From: Paratinospora sagittata
Taxonomy: Eukaryota; Streptophyta; Magnoliopsida; Ranunculales; Menispermaceae
DNA length: 64,000 bases
NCBI GenBank assembly: GCA_035771175.1
Contig: CM069607.1
Coordinates: 13,152,001 to 13,216,000, forward strand
Direction of reading: 5' to 3'
A program made the translations under genes and the position numbers. Below, in pieces: positions 34,982 to 45,128 of the stretch. The notes beneath the pieces are model-generated. The model saw only the letters and a program-made list of their open reading frames with translations, made no database searches and was not told the DNA's origin. Positions within the stretch are counted from its first letter, which is position 1. Every line of letters starts with the position of its first letter.

Positions 34982-36359
34982 TTTCCCCTAGGTTTGCACA
35001 AAAAAAAAAAAAATGAAGTTCGGGCAAACATGCCCGAATGTTCAGGAGCCAAATTTCCTATATAAGGAACCCGTCTCCCTCCTCATTTCTCACACCAAAA
35101 TCACTTCTTCTTGTGATTTTCTTTCTCTTTTTCACTTTTTTTGAGTTTTTGTCTTATCTTTTGAGACTCTCGGTACGTTACGACGCGGTTCTGCCCGAGG
35201 AAAAGCGCCAGTTCTGAAAAGAGTTTTTATCTGAAGGTGGGGAACGAAACATAAGTTTGCGTGTCTTATAACTTTTATTAAAGTTTACATTCATTTATCT
35301 TTATGTCTACCATTCATTTACACTGCATTATTGCGTATAATGATCATACTGTCATACTTATGCATGTATACTTGGAGATCATGTATTATGTTGTTGTTAT
35401 GCCGGATTAGTTGTCAATCTGGCTCAACCAGACTCAGTCTTGTCCTCAGTAACTTTAAAAAGTGAACGGGAGGCAGCATGTTGCTCTAGACGATTGGTAT
35501 TTAAGTAGACCTCGTGTCTCACCTATCAACTAGAGACTGATCTGGTTGGTCTTATTTGAAAGCTATCAGCTTATACAATAATGCCGAATGTCCTAACCTT
35601 GCACGTAGTGATACCGAACCTGGTAATGATCACCAGACGTTGCTAAATCCAGTCTAAATGTTAAGTAAAGACCGAACCAGTTTATACAGACCAATTCATG
35701 CATTGGCATCATACATATCACCACCTAGGGACGTATGTGGTTTATGATTCATAGAATAGTTAAGAGCGATGCTCGCTCTTCATTATATTTCTCTGGAGAG
35801 GGACGTACAATGAGAACCTGGCTAATTCTGGGGAAGGACATCTGTATGTGAATCCAGAGCATCGTTCCTGAGGAGGAACGTACAATGAGAATCCGGTTAC
35901 TCCTGAGAGAGACATCTGTACATGAACTTAGGCGATGTACTGTCATCAAACCATTACGAGACGGTGTCATGCATACATACATATTGAATTGATTATGATG
36001 CTCTGATGTGTATTTAAGATATTTGATTATGAAGTTTGCTTTATTAATCGTTATATTCACGAACTATTTTACCCACTGAGCGTGTAGTTCACCCCATTGT
36101 TATCCAATTTTTCACAGGAGATTAGGGTGGACTGGGTGCAGGTATTTGGGCCCACATTTTGTACCCTTTGTATTATTCATTGGGGATTTTTGGGAGAATG
36201 TTCCCTTAACCATTTCATGTACAAAAATATTCTGAAATTAATGAAATCAGACTTGTACTTAAATTGTGCTTCTGCTGACTCTGCTATTATCGTTATAATG
36301 CATTCGCGCCCCGTCCGTGAGTGTCCCGCGGTTTAGGGGCGTTCGGGCGGGGTGTGACA
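34979..36359 (+). repeat. E 3' LTR
   Basis: 1381 bp, matching the 5' LTR. It starts TGATTTCCCCTAGG, a few changes from TGTAATACCCTAGG, and ends GCGGGGTGTGACA. TATA box at 35059-35066. Confidence 0.9.
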
Positions 36360-36692
36360 GTTGGTTAGTGTGTGTGGCCTATAACCAAGTCCTTATGTTG
36401 GTTAGTGTGTATGGCTTATAATCAAGCCCTTATGTTGGTTAATGTATTCGGCTTTTAGTCACGCCCATAAGTTGACTAGCCAATAGTATATTGGGAAATC
36501 GTGATCGTGGTTATCGGGTAGTGGACATAGGTTCAAGGGGAACCGAACCACTCTAAATTGTTGTGTCTATTTATTTCTCCTGCACTTGATTATTTTGATT
36601 GTTTCCTACTGCACACTTTATCTACTTAATTATTTTAATCGAATGGTAACGCAAAAATCTGCCAAGTCCAATTCACCCCCCTCCTACCAACA

Positions 36693-36941
36693 CGGGCCTT
36701 CTTTTTGCCCAAGGACTAGTAGAACTTGCCAGCTCGGAGGCCAACCTCACAAGCAAGGAGAGCAGCGTGGTCATCAACCTGTATCGCTTCATCATTGAAC
36801 CGGTCCAGGTACTTTTTGAGGCTTTCTCCTGGTTTTGTCTAATTGCCAGAAGGTTGTTCACTGGCTTCTCCTGCTTTTCTCGTCCCACAAAGTGCTCAAC
36901 GAACTTATGGCAGAGATGGCTGAAAGTGTAGATGGATCCAG
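36693..36941 (-). pseudogene. Z gag core, middle fragment
   Basis: On the minus strand this encodes the gag stretch with HTFSHLCHKFVEHFVGREKQ-like residues in broken frames, then EKPVNNLLAIRQNQEK, and a last part reading in shifted frame to LGKKKA-like residues at the D1 boundary. It links the fragment at 38900-39486 to that at 22621-23283. It is split off by the A2 and D1 LTRs. Confidence 0.7.
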
Positions 36942-38899
36942 TGTTATCTCAATGAACCCCATAATATGAATGTTTTGATAATTCCAAATATCTCTGGTTT
37001 GTGTATCTAATGATCTTGTCAAGTGTTTCAGATTTATCAAGAATCAAGATTAATGAACTATGCTCACAAGCCTATTGGATATCACAAGTAAAGTTCTGAG
37101 TCCGTTAGTACCTAGAATGTAATGTCTATCGATCAATTTACTCTTAGCAAGATTTAATAGTTTTCGTATTTCAATCATCACATTTTAAAGGCATTTTTAT
37201 GATTTCTAAAGTATTTGATTTGATCAGAAAATATCATGATTTTAATCGTGTTTTTTCGAGCTTTAATCGAGAAATAAAAAATCGTTTTTATAGAATCTTT
37301 CAGGACGTTGATGTTTTAGCAACGCCCTCGTAGACTTGATGAGTTAGGACACTAATAAAATATTAGGATGCTCAAGGATGAATTGTACTGATTCATTAGG
37401 ACTCTTACTTGTAAGTAGCGGTCTTCCTTTAGTCAACCTTTGACAGTGTCAGGACACTGACTTAGTCTCAGCTTGCTGAAAGTTCTCTAAGTCTTTAAAT
37501 GATTTTTATCTATAAGGACGCTGATAGTTATAACTTGAAAAACTATCAGGACGCTACCTGGATAGAAGCGCCCTCATCCTTAGAATCAACTTAATAACTT
37601 TCAAGACGCTTACTGTCCTTCAGCGCACTTAATATTATTTCAAAAATATTTAAAAATTTCAGGACGCTTACTTTTGAGTAGCGCCTTCGTGCATTTAAGT
37701 GATTTTAAAACAAAGCAGGACGTTAACCATCGAGTAGCGCCCTCATGATTTAAGTCGTTTAATTTTCAAAGTAAGTCAGGACGCTTACGATTCAGTAACG
37801 CTCTCACTTCATTGTTCAGTAGGACGCTGATGCTCCATGAGCGCCCTCAAAGGAACAAAACGACAAAAATAATATTTTTGCTGTTCTGACACGTATATCT
37901 TTTTTAGCCACTTTTTCAAAACAAATTTTCGTACACAAATCAACTTTTTGGATTTGTCAGAGATATCCAGTGATTCATGAACCACGTCTCTTAAACTTTC
38001 CTTATTCTTGAATCTGGAGAGAATCAGAATGTTCATGAAATGTGCAATTGCCATTTTCGTAATACATTCTAGTTGTTGTAAGTAAACGTTTATATTTGAA
38101 ATTCAAATTCAAATGAACAACAACTTCATCTCTACAAGTCTATAAATACTAGCACTTAATCATTTGCACAAACCATCAAAAATTCTTTGAGCCAAAACAC
38201 TTTTGAAAGTTAGTCGAATTTTCATCTGATTCAAAAGTTTAAAGTTATTCTGTTTTCAAAGTGTTTTCTTTGAAACTTTGCTTATTCAAAAGATTTTCAT
38301 ACTGAGCTAAATTTCTATCTTTATATGAAAAATCTATTTGAAAGATTGAACTGTTTTCAGTCAAATTTTCAGCACTGTTTTTAACTTATATCATTCTTGC
38401 TGAAAGAGAAATTTGAGATATAGTTCATAGGATATAGTTGTACTTAATTTCATATCTTGTATAATGTATCGAGGTTGTAACAGTAAGACAAACTACTGAG
38501 TTGATATTTCTGTATTCAACAAGTCTAGGTCATCTCAAACCCGTAAGTTGAGAAACGGTTTTCTCACACCCGTAAGCTGAGAAACGGTCTTCTCACACCC
38601 GTAAGCTGAGAAACGGTCCTCTCACACCCAAAAGCTGAGAAGTATAACGGTTGTTCTCACACCCGCAAGTTGAGAAAAGGTGTAACGGTTTGATTCTCAC
38701 CCGCAAGAGAATCCCTTAGTGATAAGGTTTAAAATCCTAACTGAGGAGGTTAGGTAGTGGACGTTTGCAAGTAGCCGAACCACTATAAATTGACTGTGCA
38801 TATTTATTTATATTCCGCACTTTAATTTTGCCATTGTAATTAATTTTAAATTGTCTAAGTGTCCAATTCACCCCCATCTTGGACATTTCTGGGCCAACC
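36942..38899 (+). mobile_element. A2: A-family Sirevirus-like solo LTR
   Basis: It runs from TGTTATCTCAATG to CTGGGCCAACC (last base changed from A to C), 1958 bp. Target duplication TCCAG at 36937-36941 and 38900-38904. It contains the GGACGCT...GTAGCGCCC array (37300-37860), TATAAATA at 38141-38148 and a hairpin array at 38525-38725, the clearest in the window: GATTCTC (38692-38698) / GAGAATC (38707-38713) with loop ACCCGCAA, and several TTCTCACACCCGTAAGCTGAGAA units. It sits in Z gag. Confidence 0.9.
38525..38725 (+). repeat. Hairpin array in the A2 LTR
   Basis: Six or seven tandem stem-loops of about 29 bp. Stems are TCTCAA/TTGAGA, TTCTCA/TGAGAA (repeated) and GATTCTC/GAGAATC. Loops hold ACCCGTAAG, ACCCGCAAG or ACCCAAAAG. 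The array lies downstream of the TATA box, so it would be transcribed. Confidence 0.75.
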
Positions 38900-39486
38900 T
38901 CCAGGTCGGATCTTACGGTACCACTTCTTACCTGGTCCACTGAGGGTAATTTGAAAACCATTGCACATCATCAGGTCATATACCCCTTAAACTCCATCAA
39001 AGACTTGTAGTTCTCGATGTAGTCCCTAGGGTCTTTTCCCTTCGCACTTCCCAACGTCTGTTATCTTTACGTTCTTAGGTAAAGGAGCTCAGAGGATCTC
39101 GTCCCCGAATGGGGATGAGAACTATTTGTATTCTTTGTACTTCACTTGACCAGGTCGAGTCGGTATGTCTAGATCTGATGATCTTCTTGATACTGGCCTA
39201 GCAGGGATGCTTCTTCTTACGTTGGTCTTCTTCAAATGTAACGACCTATGGTGGGAAGATGTCGAGCTCTGACTCCTCTTGGCATCCAAAGAGTGGAGCA
39301 AGACCTCGACAGACAAAACCTGTGTTTGGAGCTTGTCCTACCCTAGCTCCGGGTTGATCTCTTCTTCGAGCTAACACTCTAACACCGAATCTTTTCCTCT
39401 TTCTGAGGTTGGAGGTCGTGAAGTGGTTGGAGGGAGAGAACCTCCCTCAGTACTTGTTTTTTCTCCAATACTCCCTTAGACATCTT
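38900..39486 (-). pseudogene. Z gag N-terminal half
   Basis: On the minus strand the phrases run: KGVLEKKQVLREVLSL (near 39460), a linker with stops, then GKDPRDYIENYKSLMEFKGY and AMVFKLPSVDQVRSGT, the Ty3 gag phrase around D..DHL..F...M. It is interrupted by stops near 39360, 39280, 39160 and 38960 and cut by the A2 insertion. Confidence 0.7.
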
Positions 39487-41779
39487 TGTTGGCCCAGTAT
39501 TATTGTCCAAGAGAGGGGGAGGGGGGGTGAATTAGACTTGGCGGATTTCGCGTTACCTTTCGGTTAATATAATTAAATAGATAAAGTGCGTAGTAGGTAA
39601 TAGTCAAAATAAATAAGTGCATGAAAAATAAATGTACACAATGATTTAGAGTGGTTCGATTCCCCTTGAACCTACTTCCACTACCCAATCACCACGATCA
39701 GGATTTCCCAATACACTATTAGCTAGTCAACTTACAGGCGTGACTAGAAGCCGTTTACAATAGCCAACACAAAGGCTTGGCTAAAAGCCTTACACTAATC
39801 AACACAAGGGCTTAGTTAGAAAGCCACATTCTAGCCTACACAAGGGCTTGGCTAGAAAGCCACACAGTAACCAACTTAAGGTCGTAGCCAAGATATGGTA
39901 TAAACTCGATTGATAAACATGTCAACAATAATCAAGATTACAAATGATAAAGAAAAGTATTCTAAAACACTCTCAACAATATTGAGCTTACGATCTTGAA
40001 TAAGTAAACATCACTATTCCAACCACAATGCTTTAAATGATGTGAAGTGTTGAAATAGCTTAAATCAAATACATGCAATCGATTCAAATGTAAATGATAT
40101 GAAATCAAGAATCGAATAAGCACATGTATTCTAATATTGATTCTAATAATGATATGATTAAAACACAAAAATCAATATGCAGCGATGATCAAGACTTGAT
40201 GATTCTAAATGTATAAATAATTAAAATCAAGAATCAACCTACTCAAGTAATGATCTATGAAATCGATTTAATATAGTAGAAGTCTAGCACATGAATCGAC
40301 ACCACCTGATATTTATGAAACCACTAACAAGATAAAATGATATGAAGATCATATAGGGTTTCACAAACTATATTCAAAACGAAATTAGTTTTCAAGATAA
40401 TAACACAAGCACAAAAATTGATGTACTAAAACAAAATCACAAGAATCTAGATATAGAAATTTTACCCCACATAGGTAAAAATGAAGCTTAGAGATTCTTC
40501 AAGTGTGATGATGGTTGAGAGATTCCTTACTCAAAGATGATCAAGATTCAACAAGATATGAAGAAAATACTAAAAAACGTCTTGATCTATGGCTAAAGAG
40601 AAACATACAAGTTTCTCAAAGATTTTGAAAGATTTGGTGAACTATACGGAAGTATGAATCAAATAGCCAAATGTAGGTGAACTTTTGCTTAAAAAGAAGT
40701 TTAAAATTGCTCAAGAACTTGTTTTGGACTTGTAGAAATGCTAAGATGAAAAATGGTACAAGTTCATGTATTTTGCAAAAGTTGCTCTTCAAATGAGCAA
40801 GTGTGTTATTTATAAAAAAATACCAGACTGAGGCACAAGAATGCGTTCCTCAATGAAGGAGCGCGCTTCTGTTTTGAAATTTGCAACTTTTTAGATTTTC
40901 CTCCAATCAAGGAATGCGTTCCTTAATATGTCTGCTGGGCATAGGAGCGAGGTCCTTCATCAAGAATTACTGACTCTATAAAATTTTCTATTTTTCCCTT
41001 GACTACAGGAGAACGTTTCTATTAAGCGGAACGCGTTCCTTTTTCCCTGATCAGAAAAATCCGAGTCTCGGGAAAAACAACATGAACATGTTCCTTTCTT
41101 AAGGAGCACATTGCTTAAACTCTGATCCAAAAAATTTGAGTTTTGGGAAAATGCACAAAAGTGCGTTCCTTGAAAGAGGAGTGCGTTCCTTCACGTTGAA
41201 GTGATAGAAACCAGATTTTTTTTTATCAAAAAGAGTTTAAAGCATTGTCAAACATATAAACTAACTTTCAAAACATTTTTGACAAGATTGAGACACAATT
41301 GACAAAGATAAACACATGAAAAACGATCGATTAAAACAAATGAATAATACATTCGATATGATACACATAAAACCATAAAACCGTGCAAAGTTGATAAAAC
41401 GAATACATGATAAACAATTTTAACTATGTGATTGCATAATAATCATGATATGGTGTGTGCATGCATGATCAATATAATAATAGTATATATGCATAAATAT
41501 GATAACCTATATGCATGATATTCAAAAAGATGCAAGACATATCGTGGTTGGAACGTGTAATGGTTACTCTACAGCACTAAGATTCTAAACAAGAATCACA
41601 ACCATGAAGCCCTTGAATCTTCGTGCAATTTTGTTCCATCCATATGCTTTGATAGTATAATTGAATCCATCTGATATAGCTAGTTAGCACTGAAACAACT
41701 ACATCAAAGAGATTAGTGATCATAAGTATTTTGTTTGTAATCATCAAAACAAAATAGGGTGAGAGTTGTTACATCGACA
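39487..41779 (-). mobile_element. D2: D-family Sirevirus-like solo LTR, inverted
   Basis: On the minus strand it begins TGTCGATGTAACAACTCTC (41779) and ends CTGGGCCAACA (39487), 2293 bp. Target duplication ATCTT at 39482-39486 and 41780-41784, exact. It matches D1 in reverse orientation. The AGGAACGCGCTCCT-type array is at 40830-41205, the TATA box reads TTTATAAATA-like on the minus strand near 40808-40817, and a four-unit repeat with GGCTT...AAGCC stems is at about 39760-39895. Confidence 0.9.
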
Positions 41780-41824
41780 ATCTTCTCGATGTTTTTTTTT
41801 TTCTATGGCACTTAGCCTAGACTT

Positions 41825-41932
41825 TTATTTTTGGGTTGAGGATTTTTGCTTCTGAGCAGAGTTCTTCAATTGGTTCTTGGGTGGTCTGCCCCTCTTATTT
41901 TGAGCCGGGTCAGGCGAGGCGGTTGGTTCCAT
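41825..41932 (-). pseudogene. Z gag start
   Basis: ATG at 41932-41930 on the minus strand begins MEPTASPDPAQNKRGRPPKN and stops after 35 codons. The start is basic and Pro/Lys-rich, and its place just inside the 5' LTR fits a gag N-terminus. D2 follows 45 bp later. No other gene is visible between here and the LTR. Confidence 0.5.
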
Positions 41933-41989
41933 ATTGATCGGGTGTTCTGCCTCTTGGCTCATGGTGACAGAGTTGATCTAGGCTCAAAA

Positions 41990-42014
41990 TGTCGTCCCCA
42001 CAGAAGACGTCACA
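41990..42014 (-). promoter_or_regulatory. Degenerate primer-binding region of Z
   Basis: Directly inside the 5' LTR the minus strand reads TGTGACGTCTTCTGTGGGGA. This resembles, in altered form, the GGCGCCGTCTGTGGG-type sequence that follows the LTR in many Tat-type elements. I judge it a decayed primer site. Confidence 0.4.
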
Positions 42015-42688
42015 TGTTGGTGCAAGATTTGACCAACACCAAAGAATGATGAGGTGGAGGGAACGTGCTTAGCTGGAACCTGCCTAGGTAGTGACTTGCA
42101 TGCTCGGTACCTCAGACCTAAAAAAGAAAGAAGGGCAAAGTAGCCTATCGTGAGGAGCATCAACGTGATGACGGCCAAAGACCCTCCGATGCCTAAGTCA
42201 GTTCCAAGCTGAGTAGGGTATTAATCTCACTTTAAATGAAGTGATGAATGACTTACCTCACTAATGAGAGATTGAAGAATATTTATGGTAATTGTAGTTT
42301 TTGTCCAGAATTGGCAAGTATATGTATGGCCGTGATGTACGTGTAATATCCCGTATATCTCGCAACAGATCTCATGGGATTCGACTTGCATTGCAACCCG
42401 TTCTTTTTTCTCTTCATGAGCTCGGTATACCTAGCTCATGGAACTTTACGTTTCATGTCGAGAATCCTTTCCCTGATAGTTGTCGTGTAGTCCTTAGTAG
42501 GTTGGTGGTGCCGACTTGGTGTCATCTTTGGTCCTTAGCCCTTTCTCATCCCATGTCGTCTAAATCATTCATTATTCAGCCAGGTTGTGTCGATTGGAAG
42601 CTACAATTGCCTTTTTCCTGTGTGACAGGTAAACGAGGGGTGAGCGAACATGTCGCCAACTCAGCACGCCGACCAAGTTGGCTCAACA
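42015..42688 (-). repeat. 5' LTR of Z (right end)
   Basis: 674 bp, TGTTGGTGCAAG to GGCTCAACA on the plus strand. It matches 1632-2417 but lacks its 132-bp duplication. The target duplication TTATT follows at 42689-42693. Confidence 0.87.
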
Positions 42689-42693
42689 TTATT

Positions 42694-42817
42694 CATTAAA
42701 AATAAAATTCTAGACAATTACACTAGTTAATCTTTTTGTCTCAAATTTTGACTTATTTTTGGAGTTTCTTATTCAGTTTGGTTTAATTGGTACATGATGT
42801 TGAAATAATTATGGTTG
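42694..42817. other. Short A+T-rich spacer right of Z
   Basis: This spacer lies between the Z target duplication and the hAT target duplication. It is the continuation of the flank left of Z. No feature is seen. Confidence 0.6.
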
Positions 42818-42825
42818 GATATATT

Positions 42826-43767
42826 CAGGGTTGGTCATGACTATTTGGAGGCCCGAGGCGAGGGACATAAAAGGGGGCCCTTTTCATATTAATAAATAAA
42901 TATTTTTTATAAATATGGTGAATACATTAAAAGTCACAAAATCAATACAATAAAACTATAAAATTAACACTAATAGAAAATTATTTTAAATTTCACACAA
43001 ATATCAACTAGTAACAAGTTTAAGAAAATGTTGATTTACTATTTTGACAACTTCAACTCTATGCTTGTTGATAAAATTATGTACCTTATTCAAATACAAA
43101 ATTAAACAAAATTAGCAAACAAAAAATGCGATTAAATTGTAGAAGTAGTTTTTTTAAAAAACAAAAGAAGATTGATGAACAAAGATAGTGGTTGGCGGAC
43201 AGGAGAAAAAAATGTGATTGAATTGTAGTGTAGAATAATTTTTTTTAAAAAAAACAAGTTGCTGGCGGACAGGGCGGAAAAGGATTTGGAAGAAGAAGAA
43301 GAAAAAGAAAAAGTTGCAAGCTAAACAGAGCGGAAGAAGAAGAAGTTGCACGCTAGACAAGACCAAAGAATAAGAAGATGGAGTCGTCGGTCTAGGATCA
43401 CTGCCACCAGATTTTTTATTTGAAATCACAGTTCTCTCGACACTTTAGAGTTGTAGACTACGATAGGATTTACGAGATCGCTGTTGCCAAATTTTGTTGT
43501 TGGTCACAGGATTGTCGTTGCCAGATTTATTATTTGAAATCACAGTTGGCTCGACACTTTAGGATTTTGGACTGTGATAAGATTTTGGACATAAACAGTA
43601 AGTAAAAAAAAATTAATTAGTTAAAAAATGATATTAAAAAATAATATAAGAAATTAAATATAAAATTAACCCACCTATATATATATATATATTATTACAA
43701 AATATGGGGCCCCAAAATTTTGGGGCCGGGCCATCACCTTGTTGGCAATGCCCCAGGGCCGACCCTG
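42826..43767. mobile_element. Non-autonomous hAT-like element, 942 bp
   Basis: The ends are CAGGGTTGGTCATGAC and, on the other strand, CAGGGTCGGCCCTGGGGC, the CAGGG-type termini of hAT elements. Flanking 8-bp repeats are GATATATT (42818-42825) and GATATATC (43768-43775), one change; 8 bp is the hAT size. Inside are G/C blocks near both ends (GGGGGCCC, GGGGCCCC) and an A+T-rich middle. No transposase is visible, so it would need one from a relative. Confidence 0.82.
43407..43610 (+). repeat. Tandem duplication inside the hAT element
   Basis: CCAGATTTTTTATTTGAAAT with CACAGTTCTCTCGACACTTTA (43407 on) recurs 122 bp later as CCAGATTTATTATTTGAAAT with CACAGTTGGCTCGACACTTTA (43529 on). It is a diverged two-copy repeat. 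Confidence 0.7.
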
Positions 43768-43921
43768 GATATATCGGTGCTAAGAGGGCTTTTGACATGA
43801 TTATCCTTCAAAAAAAAAAATTTCACAAATGCCATCCAAACACAAATATTGACCCATTTGCCCTACTTTACTGTTCATAGCACAGTCAGCGCGCCAAACA
43901 AGCGCCACGTAGGCGCAGAGG

Positions 43922-44150
43922 TGACATTTTTTTTTAAGTGAAGGGAATGCATGTCTTTTGAAAAGATGCATTCCCTTCATAATTTTTTTTTAAGTGAAAA
44001 GAAGGCGTCTTTTCAAAAGACGCATTCCCTTTATAATTTTTTTTTTTTAAGTGAAGGGAAAACATCTTTTTAAAAGACGCCTTCCCTTCATATATTTGTT
44101 TTTAAGTGAAGGGAAGACGTCTTTTCAAAAGACGCCTTCCCTTCTCACCA
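43922..44150. repeat. Four tandem hairpin units inside the Mutator-like element
   Basis: Units of about 55-60 bp read T-run, AAGTGAAGGGAA, then an inverted pair such as GACGTCTTTTC / GAAAAGACGCC ending TTCCCTTCA. Each unit can fold on itself (GGGAAGACGTCTTTTCAAAA paired with AGACGCCTTCCC). A further unit is at 44885-44970 near the right end. Confidence 0.8.
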
Positions 44151-44589
44151 AAATGGGTGAACAAAATTAAAATAGTCGGATAAAACCAAAGGAGAACAAT
44201 AAAAAGAGGGATCCTCTATTTCAAGCAATTCACAGTGCTGATACAGATAATTTAATAGAGTAAAACACAACTTCCAAAATGAAGGACTGAATAGAAGTTC
44301 TCAATACACTCCAGATTAAATCAAACCAAAAACAGACATATATATATATTTCGCTTCAGTTACCAGCAAATGAAGCATCAATACAACAAGCAAGCAATTA
44401 CATCACAGATAAGTCAATATTTAACAGCACAAAATAAAAAATAAATCCTATAACAAAAAGACTAATTTCTTCACTTGTGCTATTTGATTTCGATCTAAAT
44501 CAAAGATTGGAGAGGAGAAACAAAGCTGGATCAAAGATCAATACATTTCGCATGCAAGCAATTCTATTTCACTTTCAAATCCGTAAAAA

Positions 44590-44885
44590 AATCTTCTAAA
44601 AGAAAATGCACAAAATTCAAATATCAAGAAAATCGGATTCTGCATACAGAGTTTTTCATCACAGGGCCAATTTCTTATGTGGTCGACTCACGATCGATCC
44701 AACAATTGAAATCAGTCTCCGCGACTCCGTTCAGCTCAGTTCGGGCGTCCTCCGACCGTCACCTCCGTCGACGTCGAACCTTCTAGATCGACTCGGAAGG
44801 AGACGATCTCCGGCCACTCTCGTTCGCCGGCGTGCATGCTCTTTGCGAATCAAAATTGGCGTCGCCGGCGTGCATGCTTTTTTTT
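44590..44885. other. G+C-rich middle of the Mutator-like element, possible captured gene piece
   Basis: In contrast to its surroundings this part is rich in CG (GTCACCTCCGTCGACGTCG, CGCCGGCGTGCATGC twice). One plus-strand frame is open for 95 codons (44606-44893), but I recognise no protein. It could be the 5' end of a host gene picked up as in Pack-MULEs, perhaps on the minus strand. Confidence 0.4.
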
Positions 44886-45128
44886 TTAAGTGAAGGGAAT
44901 TCACTTAAAAAAAAATTACGAAGGAAGGCGTCTTTTTAAAAGACGTCTTTTTAAAAGACGCATTTCTTTCACTTAAAAAAAAATATCACCTCTGCGTAGC
45001 ACTTGTTTGGTGCTCTGAATGTGCTATAAACAGTAAAGTAAGACAAATGAGTTAATATTTGTGTTTGGATGACATTTGTGAATATTTTTTTTTTTAAGGA
45101 TAATCATGTCAAAAGCCCGGTGCTAAGA

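Larger units (their letters stand above)
25300..36359 (+). mobile_element. E: full-length Tekay-like Ty3 chromovirus with an extra ORF upstream of gag
   Basis: LTRs are at 25300-26709 and 34979-36359. Flanking 5-bp repeats are GTTGA and GTTGG (one change). Order: LTR, Met-type primer site, TA-rich leader, extra ORF (27372-28938), spacer, gag with zinc knuckle, protease, RT, RNase H, integrase with chromodomain-like end, a possible further ORF, LTR. Ty3 domain order and the integrase C-terminus place it among the chromoviruses. All genes contain stops or frameshifts. It inserted into the D1 solo LTR, so it is younger than D1 and Z. Relatives F and G lie in the window. Confidence 0.88.
23284..36692 (+). 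mobile_element. D1: Sirevirus-like solo LTR, split by element E
   Basis: The LTR starts TGTTGATGTAACGACTCTC at 23284 and runs to 25299. It resumes after E at 36360 and ends CCTCCTACCAACA at 36692, about 2.34 kb in all. It matches the inverted copy D2. Flanks are TGGGT and CGGGC, a target duplication differing by two C/T changes. It has an AGGAACGCGCTCCT-type motif array (23890-24250), a TATA-like box (24269-24279), GGCTT...AAGCC hairpins around the E insertion site, and the Sirevirus-type end CAATTCACCCCCCTCC. It sits in Z gag. Confidence 0.8.
1632..42688 (-). mobile_element. Z: old Tat-like Ty3 LTR retrotransposon swollen to 41 kb by nested insertions
   Basis: Related LTRs lie at 1632-2417 and 42015-42688, both starting TGTTGG and ending CTCAACA on the plus strand. 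The 5 bases outside each end are identical: TTATT at 1627-1631 and at 42689-42693. Between them, minus-strand coding pieces read in Ty3 order: gag start (41932), gag (39486-38900, 36941-36693, 23283-22620), protease region (22565-22149), reverse transcriptase (about 21990-21240) and RNase H (about 21080-20600). The RT phrase EVYVEDKLVKS corresponds to the YVDD box of Tat-type elements with its first Asp changed to Glu. Integrase and the 3' part are missing, apparently deleted between 4892 and 20535. Everything else inside is later insertion. The lineage call rests on recognising the gag and RT style, not on a search. Confidence 0.82.
43786..45118. mobile_element. Mutator-like element, 1.33 kb, with long terminal inverted repeats
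   Basis: Both ends read GGGCTTTTGACATGATTATC inwards. The inverted match extends about 150 bp with words such as CATCCAAACACAAATATT and AGCACCAAACAAGTGC-like sequence. Flanking repeats are GGTGCTAAGA, identical, 10 bp (43776-43785 and 45119-45128), in the 9-11 bp range of Mutator-like elements. It has no transposase. Inside are a hairpin tandem array next to the left repeat and a middle region that looks like captured gene sequence. Confidence 0.85.

Noticed and set aside
38525..38725. CRISPR array
   Set aside because: The repeats are short stem-loops in a plant LTR, without unique spacers of even length.
18543..38899. A1 and A2 as an LTR pair
   Set aside because: A2 has its own TCCAG duplication, and Z gag and pol pieces lie between the two LTRs.
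23284..41779. D1 and D2 as the two LTRs of one element
   Set aside because: They are inverted and each has its own target duplication.
42301..42699. 132-codon plus-strand frame
   Set aside because: It is inside the right LTR of Z and runs past its end; the left LTR does not keep it.
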